A stretch of DNA of 64,000 nt from Xiphophorus maculatus (taxonomy: Eukaryota; Chordata; Actinopteri; Cyprinodontiformes; Poeciliidae): contig NC_036446.1 in NCBI RefSeq assembly GCF_002775205.1, forward strand, positions 1,210,272 through 1,274,271. Reading direction: 5' to 3'. The notes under the pieces are model-generated. The model ran no database searches. It worked only from the letters and a program-made list of their open reading frames with translations, and was not told the DNA's origin. Positions 1-8,979 of this stretch are shown in pieces. Position 1 is the first letter of the stretch; each line of letters opens with the position of its first letter. Both the position numbers and the translations under genes were made by a program.

Positions 1-1731
1 CTCTGATTGGCTGATCGATGTTGAGCGCTGGCATCATGGATGAACTATGAATTCATCTCATGTAACTGTTTACATCCGTCGCTGCCATTATTTTTTTAAA
101 TTTGAAAATCAATCAGAAATGACTCACAACAAATGAAGAATTGTCGTTCTGTCGAATTGTATTAAAAACCAACATCAAATCAAACTAAACCTGAGCTGAA
201 AGTTAAATAATAATTTCTTAAAGTGATCTGAAACACAAACAAAAATGTATTAAATAAAAATTGTAAAAACTTAACAAACATAATCTACATTCTAGATTAC
301 AAAGTGCTGACAGACTCTCAGCCACACCTGCAGTTTTATTTGTAATGATGCAGATTCTTCAGAGCAGCTGATGATCTGGTTGGACGGGAGCAGTTTCCAG
401 TCAGAAGGTCAGAGACGGATGTCTGTCCCCTCCGATGTGTCCACTGGTCCCTTAAGATCAAAATGAGGCAATAATGAGTCAGAAAAATCTTTAAAATGTG
501 AGACATTTAAATGCATTTAGTTGACAAATGATGACTTAACAGGAATAAACAGGAATAAAAGAAACAGACAAAGGGAACGGAGGTGAGACAGAGACAGACT
601 GAGATCAGGCAAGAAGAGAAACCTGAGAACAGGAAGAACCGGAACAGACAAAGGAGCCGGATCACAAAAAGACAGGAAGGTGATTTATTCTCAGAAAAAA
701 CAGACTGTTCATGACAGCAACACTCAGGACTGATGACACAAACACCAAACCAAAGAAAAATTACAAATATTTCCACTTCAGCTGCAACTGAGAGCAAAAA
801 CTCTTTTCCATACACTTTCTATAATATTAGCTCTAGATTTTCAAATGTGAAGTTATGAAATCCACCTTTCAATCTTTTTTTCTTTTGTTTAGATATTAAA
901 ATATTTTATTGATCAAACATAATCATTATTCAAACCTTTCTTGTTGTTTTGAACTAAAAATCATCAGAAATATGACTGAGACATATTTTAGATGAATGTG
1001 AAACAGATGGTGCATCAACATTGTCCCTGTTTAATCCGCTGTAATTCAACTCAAGCCCGTTTTCCAGAAAGTTCTGTCCGACTGGGGAAATGTGAAAATG
1101 TAATCATATTTACCAGAGTTCAAAAAAGTGAACTCTGGGGCGGTTTGAATGGATGTATGAACGCCAAGCATACCAGAGATTGCTCCAAAAACAGGAAGTG
1201 CACTACAGTGCAGGGCATTCTGGGTAAATACAACCAAAACAAACCCGAGACTCTAGCGTTAGTCGTAGCCTTTAGCCAAAAACTAAAGAAAAATCCTCCA
1301 ACCGCTAAAATTTGACGCCACTCTATTTTTATTTGGTGAAGAAGGAAGTTGCGTTCAGTGTCTTCAGATGTTTTTGTGTCGTTTCCTTCAGTAGTTTTTG
1401 GTGCAGCGCCCCCACAGGCCAGGAGGGGAACAGGTTGGTTTGATTCAGAGCAGAGAGAAAGAACCACAGCAGCTGGAAACGGAGCAGATGTTTCAGTTTT
1501 GGTCCCCAGTTGAACTGATTTTGCCAGTTTATTGGGTGGAAACACCCAGACAAACATGCTGATGTTCTGCATCTCCAGCAGCAGCAAACTTTGAACTTCC
1601 TCCAACTGCAGATATTAAATATCCACAGCAGTGAGAATCAGAATGACATAACATTCACCACTGCCACCCCACATCCCCACCCCTGGTGCATGGCTGTGTT
1701 AAGGTGTTTCATGGTGCTGGTTTGACTGCAG
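1..1731. other. AT-rich non-coding stretch with repeat-like sequence
   Basis: I see no convincing coding exon here. The open frames on both strands at about 990-1610 lack recognisable domains and run over repeat-like sequence. That sequence includes a perfect 10-bp inverted repeat with a 6-bp spacer at 1113-1138. The rest is AT-rich and featureless. If the gene ending near 2250 extends upstream, part of this stretch is its intron. Confidence 0.5.
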
Positions 1732-2128
1732 TTTGTTCCCCCTGATAACGTATCATCCCTCTGATGATCTCCAGGACAGACTGGAGCAGATCGATGGGCT
1801 GAACAAGGAGCTGAGGCAGTGTGACCTGCAGCAGTTCATCCAGCAGGCCGGTGGGAACCCGTACGCCGACCAGGGGGCCCCGCTGCTGGTCAGCGAAGTT
1901 CAGCTGAGCAAGACTCGCGTCAGGAAGTAGCGGCGGCCGGAGCATCAGTAGGTTAGCTACACACAGACCTGATTGGTTTTACTGAGTATTAAACTCTTTT
2001 TGTCACACATTTAAAACATATCCAGTGTATCTATATTTAAATAGTTTTCAAAATTAATGAATTACATAAATAACTGACTGTTATATGTTCTGTTTTTCTG
2101 CTGCAGGAACCAGAAGGAGAAACCTTGA
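1732..2128 (+). CDS. 3' terminal coding exon(s) of an unrecognised gene (partial)
   Basis: An exon with coding character follows an acceptor at 1730-1731, or alternatively one at 1773-1774. It encodes a charged helical stretch (DRLEQIDGLNKELRQ) and then a segment containing GGNPYADQGAPLLVSEV. Two ends are possible. Reading through gives a stop at 1928-1930. Splicing from a GT at 1927-1928 to an acceptor at 2105-2106 replaces the end with KNQKEKP and a stop at 2126-2128. The second option uses a real-looking acceptor and sits just before a poly(A) signal. Upstream exons were not found in the window with confidence, so this is only the C-terminus. I do not recognise the family. The helical part suggests a coiled-coil protein but is too short to name. 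Confidence 0.5.
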
Positions 2129-2232
2129 AGTCCCGTTAAATGTGTGTGAGTGTGTGAATGTTGTGTTTGTTGGAATAACACACATCTCTTTGTACAGTTA
2201 TTTAGCCTGGAATGTCACTTTTTATATGTAAA

Positions 2233-2238
2233 AATAAA
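2233..2238 (+). terminator. Poly(A) signal of the unnamed upstream gene
   Basis: An AATAAA hexamer lies about 105 bp after the putative stop at 2126-2128 and is followed by a T-rich tract. It marks the likely 3' end of the partial gene at the left edge. Confidence 0.55.
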
Positions 2239-2259
2239 GTTTTTTATTCCATCTCTGAA

Positions 2260-3758
2260 ATAAACTCTCAGCAATTCATCTTTGCACCACCAGAGGCCGC
2301 CAAAGCTTAGTGATGCAAACATCTCTCCTGATAAAACGATCTCCTTTAATTGAGAGACTTTTATGAAGCTTACTGATTCATGCTAACTATATGTTTTTAT
2401 ATAGAAATGGTTAATATGGTAAAAAAAATATATAGTATATATTAAATAAAAGAAAAATATATAAAACATTTTGCAACTTTATACTCATCCCAGTTGCTAA
2501 CATGCGGTGATGACGGTTCAGGTATTTAAAGGTTTTTGTTTCATCTCAGTCCTAAATTACAGCTGCTTGCTCGTCTCAGCTGTTCTGTTCAGGGTCTGGA
2601 ATCATTTTAGGATTATACTCAATAAAAACAGCATTTGGTTTTCAGTTTAGATAAAATCACAATATCATCCTCTTAAACATTATCTTTAACTTTTTGTAAC
2701 TGTTCTCATGTCATCTTTTTATCAAACATTTTTGCATTTTTTTACTAAAACTAATTTGCATTGGAGATTAGAATAATTTTAGTTGCAGAAAGTGGAAGAA
2801 GAGACTTGAAGAAGAAGTTGAGAAGTTTTGTTGTTGAACTAAATCTGTGCTAACAGACCATGTTGTGACCAAGGCTGGGCTGAGAGTTAGCAGATAAACC
2901 GACTCAGGACTAAAATCCCATCCTGGATGCAGGTAGGAAATGATGCCGTCCATCTGAGCTGATGTTCCTCATGTTCCTCTGGTCTCATGTGGATTTTTAT
3001 TAAATTATACAAGAATCTCTAACTCTCTGTCTGTTACGCCTCTCAGTGAAGGAAGATTTCCCTGCTTGGTGTCCGAATTGTAATCAGGTGTTAGTGCAGC
3101 GGCCTCCAAACATGCAGCACAGAGGAAAGCTGTTGTCCTCAGGTGACCTTTTGACCTGCAGCCATCAGCGTCTGTGTGGGACGGATCTAAAACCTGAGAC
3201 ATGACTTTATGTCCTGATTCTTTAACCAAACCTGAAGTCTGGACCTGGAACAGGTCTCCAGATCTCTTTTAGCTCATAAGGTTTGTTCTGAGGTCCGATC
3301 TTTGACCCAGTCTCTCAGCGTCTGTAATCTGCAGCCCGTTGATCTAAACGCCTCTTTTCTGAATCCAATTGTGCCAAATTGGATCCGATTAGTTTGGAGA
3401 GAGAACAGACCAGTGAGCAAGACTTTCACAATTTAGTTTCTCCAAATCAGATTGTCCACTTATCCTCCAACAGGAACAGCTGAGATCTTCTCATCTGACG
3501 GGGAACAGGGCCCACAGCATCACAGGTCCTCCACCGTACTTAACAGTAAACATCAAGTGCTTCTTTGTCATATTCATCCATTGTTTCCCCTAGAATGCTT
3601 GAAGCTGAAAAATTCAATCCAAACAGATGTCTATTTCCTAGATTCCTGTAGTAAACAGCTTTTTTCCCTTTATTTATGCCAGTTACAAAACCTCAACAGC
3701 TGTCATACAAGCTAATATTAATAAAATCCAGCTTGTTCTCCAGTTGTTGTGCGTTATG
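2260..3758. other. Intergenic stretch upstream of the first PDE6-gamma gene
   Basis: No supported gene. The short open frames (for example 3005-3229 and 3452-3715) have no recognisable domain and no good splice context. The sequence is AT-rich with no clear repeat. Confidence 0.45.
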
Positions 3759-3830
3759 GAGGCTTAGTCATAAGCCGGCAGCCTAAATCGGCTCTGGGAG
3801 AGGCGGTCGGTCCATGGAGGCGCATAAAGA
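3759..3830 (+). promoter_or_regulatory. Probable core promoter of PDE6-gamma copy 1
   Basis: A 16-bp block GAGGCTTAGTCATAAG at 3759-3774 is identical to one upstream of the second copy (7387-7402). Further on are an AAATCGGC element and a weak TATA-like CATAAAGA at 3823-3830, about 48 bp downstream of the block. In copy 2 a good TATA box lies at nearly the same distance. Conservation between duplicated promoters, with little else conserved upstream, is the main evidence. The AATCGG part resembles an OTX/CRX-type homeobox core, which would suit a photoreceptor gene, but that is inference. Confidence 0.6.
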
Positions 3831-3852
3831 CGCTGCTGAGGCGAAAAACCAG

Positions 3853-3938
3853 GAGAAAAGAGAGACTGTGAGAAGAAAGAAGACTCCTTCTTTGTCTCAC
3901 TGCTGCTTTTCATTTCAGTGACTAACCAACAGAAACAG
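3853..3938 (+). other. 5' UTR exon of PDE6-gamma copy 1
   Basis: The non-coding first exon ends at a donor (gtagga) at 3939. It contains a purine-rich tract followed by TCCTTCTTTGTCT (about 3861-3898), which is closely matched in the first exon of copy 2. The transcription start is placed about 30 bp after the TATA-like element, so the left boundary is approximate. Confidence 0.55.
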
Positions 3939-4492
3939 GTAGGAGGATTTTTATTATATCAAATTTAAACGTTTGTCATGTGTCACCATTTTTTTATTTC
4001 AACTGAAAGAGTGAATATATGAACTATTTAGAGTCAACGCTGAATGTAAAGAGGGAGGGAGAAACTAAATATTCTGCAACGAAATATTGTCAAACTAACA
4101 TAAGGATGGTAAAAAAATGAATAAAAATATAGAAAAACTTATTTAAAGCTGCAGTTTCTTCAGTTGGAGGACTGTTTATCTATATGTGCAAATTATATTC
4201 ACAGCTCATAAATTACAATGTTTTAAATGCACTTTAGAGTTATCAGTATTTATCTCAGTGTTTGGTCTCCTTCCAATCAAACTTTTTTTTTTTACTATAA
4301 TTTATCTAAAATAATATAAAAACATGCAATTAATAATGTAGTTTTGTCCAAATTAAGCTATTAAATATATTTAAACACATCTCCTACAATTACATCAACA
4401 GATGCATTCATGGCATGTGAAACAGGACAGTAAGGTCGTCTCCAGGGTGGTTGATGGTTTGAATCCGGTCTCTCTGTGATGCAGTCAGTAGG

Positions 4493-4888
4493 ATGAACTC
4501 CACAGCAGCAGCAGCAGCAGCAGCAGCAGCTGGACGCACCAAGTCGACTCCACCAGAGCTGGAGCAGAAGGAGAGCCGGCAGTTCAAGAGCAAAGCTCCC
4601 CAACGAGGACAGAAAGGGTGAGATGACCTTTCACCTCAGACAGGAAGTTAATGAACAGCAGCAGAGTGAGAAATGTTTCTGTCTCCCTGAAAACAGAGTC
4701 AACAGCCACGACCCAGCCATGCAAGGTCTGGATGGTGAGTTTACTGGAGGTTTCCCAGTGGGTGTGATGGTTTCTGTGAAACATTTAACTGGTTTTGTTG
4801 GTTTGTTGCAGACGCTGCAGTGGTTTGTCCCTGGGAGGAATACGGAGACGTGGAGCTGAGCGAACTGGCCCAGTTTGGAACCGTTTAG
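4493..4888 (+). CDS. Phosphodiesterase 6 inhibitory gamma subunit-like, copy 1
   Basis: Coding exons are 4493-4617, 4697-4734 and 4812-4888, giving 79 residues. PDE6 gamma blocks the catalytic site of photoreceptor cGMP phosphodiesterase until transducin pulls it away. The family is shown by the basic core SRQFKSKAP (human RQFKSKPP), the short middle exon ending MQGLD (human MEGLG), and the end VCPWEEYGDVELSELAQFG (human ICPWE...ELAQ(Y/F)G). The tryptophan used by transducin is kept. The N-terminus differs from PDE6G/H: the proline- and lysine-rich TPRKGPPKFKQ segment is missing and a run of nine alanines (GCA repeat, 4505-4531) follows MNST. The last residues are TV instead of II. Exon 2 begins at the acceptor 4483-4484, and this is the first ATG in it. 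Exon sizes of the last two exons are identical to copy 2, so the pair is a tandem duplication. It could be PDE6H or a third fish PDE6-gamma lineage, so no symbol is given. Confidence 0.85.
4505..4531 (+). repeat. GCA trinucleotide run coding nine alanines
   Basis: Eight GCA codons plus one GCT lie inside the first coding exon of PDE6-gamma copy 1. Copy 2 has ordinary sequence at this position, so the run arose after duplication or was lost from the other copy. Uninterrupted triplets suggest length polymorphism. Confidence 0.85.
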
Positions 4889-5083
4889 CCCTCAGGAAGA
4901 CTTCCTGCTGTTCCTGTTCCCCCTTCATCCTGAGGATGAGGAGCAGAAACATCACAGATCTACAAGCATAATAATAAATCATGAAGATGCATTCATGGAC
5001 TTACATATGAACAGAAATGTTTATGATCATCTGTTTACTCTTCAGAGCCTTACAAGTTCCTGATAGTTGATGCAGCTGCTTCC

Positions 5084-5089
5084 AATAAA
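5084..5089 (+). terminator. Poly(A) signal of PDE6-gamma copy 1
   Basis: AATAAA lies about 195 bp after the stop codon and is followed by a 22-bp perfect AT palindrome at 5099-5120. Confidence 0.6.
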
Positions 5090-5120
5090 AATATAATATA
5101 TAATATAATATTATATTATA

Positions 5121-6835
5121 ATCTGTCTGTTTGCAGCGGATTATTAAAATCTGTTGAATATATTGAATAAAATAGAGAAACTAACTCTGCATTTAATTTT
5201 CTCATTCATTCTGCTGTATTTCACACAAAACCACTAATATTTCTCAAAGTTTGTAATTTTAAATAAAATTATTTTAGTCCTTGAGTTTTGTTTCTTTTAG
5301 GATTATTATTACATTCAGGGAAATCATCCAGTCACCGAGTTTGAATATCATTGACTCTGTTGGTGTTTCTTCCTAACATAATATTTTTTTAAAGGAGAGA
5401 TAAAGTCAGAAATTTGGAGTCTTTTATTCAGTAAAGGTAAAAAAATTCCTCCTCCCCTTTAATTTCAGGAAAGTTAAGAGAAATTAAAAAATATTTTTAT
5501 GAAAGTCAAACATTTTCTCATTCTTTAACATGGAGGTTATATTTTCAGTCAGGAGTTACAAAAAGGAAGAAGGAACAAAGTATGTAAGGGTTTGGATCAA
5601 GCTCCCAGTTTTCTGATTTTATTTGACACATGGAAATGTTGCACCGGTTCAGGAAAGATGAGCTGCAGGAGCCTGAAGGTAAAGTTTGATCAGAGCAGAT
5701 TTTAAGGCTAATCTCAGAGAAACGGTGGTGGATTCACTGAGATTCAACCAGAATTTATCTCAAACAGTCCTGATGAAAAGCGTCTCAGTTGACTGGAGTT
5801 CATCAGATTACTGACAAACACCATCATGTCTGCTGTTTATGATTTTAACTGGCCATGTGGGAACAAAGGAAAGATCTTGTCTTTACCTGAAAACAAACAG
5901 ATTTCTCTTTAATCTTTCCAAACAGAATGACTATGTTCACTGTTGTTCTGACTGAACGTAGCATGTTAGCTTCCTTAGGCTTTCTCTCTACCTTATACTG
6001 ATTATTACACTAATCATCATCTGACTAGTAATGATTATTACATCACTAGTCAGACCTTAAAGAATAAATAAACCCCCAAACAACTTGCTTTGCAGATAAA
6101 CTCTATAAATGGTTCTTTAAGTTGCTATTTCTATGTTTCTGTACAAATTGTGACGTTTTTATGTAAATGTGTTTAATATTCGGCCTAAAACCATCTCAGT
6201 ACTGCAGTACTGCCCTCTGTGGGTTGACAGGTGGCTACTGCAGTTCATTTCTCCTATTGCAGCCCAGCTGTTGGTGTCTACATGACATCCCCACGTTTGG
6301 GTTTGAAACCATCTGACTGTAGCAGACTTGTGCATTATGCACAACTGTATATACTGTAAATATGATCCCTGACTAATTTCCAATATAATTCACTACTTTG
6401 TACTCAAGAACCACGTCTGTGTCTCATTAAGCTCATCTTCTTACATCAGCATCGATGCCATAAATTATGGCGAGTTAATCAGGAGATTCTTGGTAATGTT
6501 GCCATTTTTTGCAAATATTTCTAAAGAATTTTAGTTGCTGTTTTATTTTAGCAACAGTTGTTTCAGAGATGCTAACATTTTTAAAATTGTATTCTAATTT
6601 AAAGTCAAAAATACTTTAAAGATTTAGTACTGTTTATTTTATTCGTGCACACATTTAATCATATTAGAAATATTGCATCGCTCTGTTTGTGTGATGCTGT
6701 TTCTAAGCACCAGTAAAGCTGAACAGGTGATTTAGTTCAGGTGTCGGAAAGAGGATTCGGTAACACTCGCTCATTTGAAACAATCTATGAAGATGTTACA
6801 CACACACACACACACACACGCACACACACACACAC

Positions 6836-6872
<37 letters not shown>

Positions 6873-7386
6873 TGTATCTGCAGATGCTGTTGAAAGGTTG
6901 AGGCTGATTCACCCACCTGCAGATTTGGACATGATCCTTGTTATGCAACGTTTATCTGTGTGACTCATCCTGTTGTCCCGGAGCAGACGAGCCGTTCAGC
7001 CACGTCTCTGTCAGCAGCGCTTTATTTTAATCAATTAAAATGGAGAACAATTACGAGGTAAAACACCGGAAAATAAATATTTCTAATTAGTGCTTAAAGG
7101 CCTTTGAGAATCTAAATCAGAATGACTTTCACAGAACAGAAAACCATGAAAACACTCAGTTTAGAGACCAGTTAAGCTAACAGAGAGGAAGTCAGAGTAC
7201 CTGGAGAGAAACCCAGTGATCACAGGGAGAACTCCATGCAGAAAGACACCAGACTGGGCAGCAGTGTTCCCAACTGGCCTCCATGTTTCCCATGAAAGAC
7301 AAAAATCCTAATTTTATTTGTCTTTGAGTCTCTACATTTCATAAACAAAGAGTCCCAACAAGCTGCTGTGGGTATCTTGAATTAAT
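5121..7386. other. Intergenic stretch between the PDE6-gamma copies
   Basis: No supported gene. It contains AT-rich sequence and a (CA)n microsatellite at about 6798-6868. The open frame at 6775-6963 is largely a translation of that microsatellite and is not accepted. Confidence 0.55.
6798..6868 (+). repeat. (CA)n microsatellite with CG interruptions
   Basis: About 35 CA units run from 6798, broken by single CACG variants near 6819, 6839 and 6868. Confidence 0.95.
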
Positions 7387-7454
7387 GAGGCTTAGTCATA
7401 AGTCTTAATCGGCCTGAGCGCTGAGGGGAAGCTGATCCCTGCAGGGTATAAAAG
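7387..7454 (+). promoter_or_regulatory. Core promoter of PDE6-gamma copy 2 with TATA box
   Basis: The block GAGGCTTAGTCATAAG (7387-7402) is identical to that of copy 1. It is followed by CTTAATCGGC, whose reverse strand GATTAAG resembles a photoreceptor CRX/OTX site, and by a canonical TATAAAAG at 7447-7454. The spacing of block to TATA (about 44 bp) is close to the 48 bp seen in copy 1. The match ends sharply outside this region, which points to selection on the promoter. Confidence 0.7.
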
Positions 7455-7477
7455 CAGACAGAAGGACGAGGAGAACC

Positions 7478-7576
7478 GAGACAGAGACCGCAAGAAGAAA
7501 GAAGAATCCTTCTTTGTCTTGCAGCTGCTTCTTATCTGGTCTGCAGAGAGAAACATCTCTAACATCTGGAAAACAA
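7478..7576 (+). other. 5' UTR exon of PDE6-gamma copy 2
   Basis: The non-coding exon ends at donor gtaagt at 7577. The tract AAGAAAGAAGAATCCTTC (about 7494-7512) is shared with the copy 1 leader, again showing common origin. The left end is set about 30 bp after the TATA box. Confidence 0.6.
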
Positions 7577-7737
7577 GTAAGTTCATTCACTTTTCAATGT
7601 TTATAGTCAGTATCATATTTACTTACATTCTCTGTTCTTTCACATTATATAGCAGAATTTAACCAACTTCTTCTAATGTGCCACAGATTCCTGTTTACTT
7701 ATGAAATGTTTGGTTTTTCTGATGCACAGTGGAGAAC

Positions 7738-8111
7738 ATGAATGCATCATCAGTACCTGAGGCCGGTAAGCCCAGTCCAGCTGAGCTCAAGCAGAAGGAC
7801 AGCAGACAGTTTAAAAGCAAAGCTCCCAAACCTGGACAGAAAAGGTGAGGAGAGTCTTCCCAGCACTCAGCTTTCAGGGTTTTCTTCTCTTTCTAATCCA
7901 GTTTTTATTTCTCCACCAGCTTTGACAGCGCTCTGCCGGGGATGGAGGGGCTGGACGGTGAGTCTGAGGGTCAAATTCAGCCTGGATCCTGGTGGTGTTG
8001 AGCTGTTCCCTCATGCTGCTCTGTTTCCCTGCAGATGCTGCAGTGATCTGCCCCTGGGAGGAGTTTGGTGACGTAGAGCTGAGTGATCTGGCTCAGTTTG
8101 GAACCGCCTAG
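7738..8111 (+). CDS. Phosphodiesterase 6 inhibitory gamma subunit-like, copy 2
   Basis: Coding exons 7738-7844, 7920-7957 and 8035-8111 give 73 residues, against 83-87 in human PDE6H/PDE6G. The product should inhibit photoreceptor PDE6 and respond to transducin in the outer segment. It has the basic core DSRQFKSKAPKPGQK, the LPGMEGLD hinge, and the C-terminal ICPWEEFGDVELSDLAQFG, which matches the family closely. The two final hydrophobic residues (Ile-Ile in human PDE6G/H) are Thr-Ala. The N-terminal PRKGPPKFKQ segment of PDE6G/H is replaced by a short PEAGKPSPAELKQK. Introns fall at the same phases (2 and 1) as in copy 1. The start is the first ATG after the acceptor at 7728-7729. It is probably the less derived of the two copies, since it lacks the alanine run and keeps ICPWE and PGMEGL. 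Confidence 0.88.
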
Positions 8112-8442
8112 ATCCCAGTCAGAGCTGGAAAAGCATCCAGGAGGAGAAGAACGGGGTCTAGGCTGCAGGAGTCGTTTCACTGACCGACCGCAGCAGTTGA
8201 GCTATTGTTTGTTTTTTATTCATTTTTATTTATTTTTCAGCCAAACTGCAAGGTCAGAAACTCATCTCACTCAGTCATGTGATCGTACGATTTGATTTTA
8301 ATTGATGACATAAAATTTTACCAGATTGTGTTGAAATTACTTTATTCTACTTTGAAATCAAATCTTCACCCATGATTATCGTGTTATAATAATAATGGAT
8401 CCAAAGCTTTGCAAATGTCTGTGTAAACATGCAAATTTGTAC

Positions 8443-8448
8443 AATAAA
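8443..8448 (+). terminator. Poly(A) signal of PDE6-gamma copy 2
   Basis: AATAAA lies about 330 bp after the stop codon in otherwise non-coding sequence and is followed by a T-rich stretch. Confidence 0.5.
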
Positions 8449-8469
8449 TCAGTTTTTTCAGTCAGCTAA

Positions 8470-8979
8470 GTTTGTTCATCTGGTCTTAATGAGTAAAGAA
8501 AGAGAAACGAGTGAAGAGCAGCGTCTATCAGATGTCAGAATTAAAATGAAGAAGGTTTCTGTTCTGTTTACTTGTCGGGGTTTTGGGTTTTTACTGCACC
8601 GTCCTCCTTCACATCAGGATCGAATAGTTCCTGCACATTCGCAGCTTCTAGGATGCAACATGTTGAAAAGGTTTCAGTTTTAACCACAGAGGAATTTAAA
8701 AAGTGTTAAAATGACTCTCCAAAATATTCATGACTTCAGTGAATCATTATGAAGATCTAAAAATAACAGCAAATATCCAAACAGAGCAAATCTACTGAGA
8801 ATGAAACCTGATAAATGTGGATATTTAGCAGTTAATTTGTCTGTATCTGATGACAGAAATCACTCGCCGTCTATCGGACCGGCCCAGCAGAACTTCTGCC
8901 ACAGTAAGAGGTCCAGCTCCAAACTGAAAGGGGTTCAGAACAGTAGAGTTCATGAAGACGCTGCTCTCACTGCAAGGCA
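8470..8979. other. Non-coding gap between convergent PDE6-gamma copy 2 and the - strand GCAP
   Basis: The two genes converge here. No standard AATAAA for the - strand gene was found between 8450 and 8979, so its 3' UTR may use a variant signal or overlap the neighbour. The open frame 8429-8683 has no domain. Confidence 0.4.

Noticed and set aside
1120-1605. 161-residue - strand open frame
   Set aside because: No domain, no splice context, and it overlaps repeat-like sequence with an inverted repeat.
4361-4603. Poly-Cys or poly-Ala - strand frames
   Set aside because: Reverse reading of the GCA run in PDE6-gamma copy 1.
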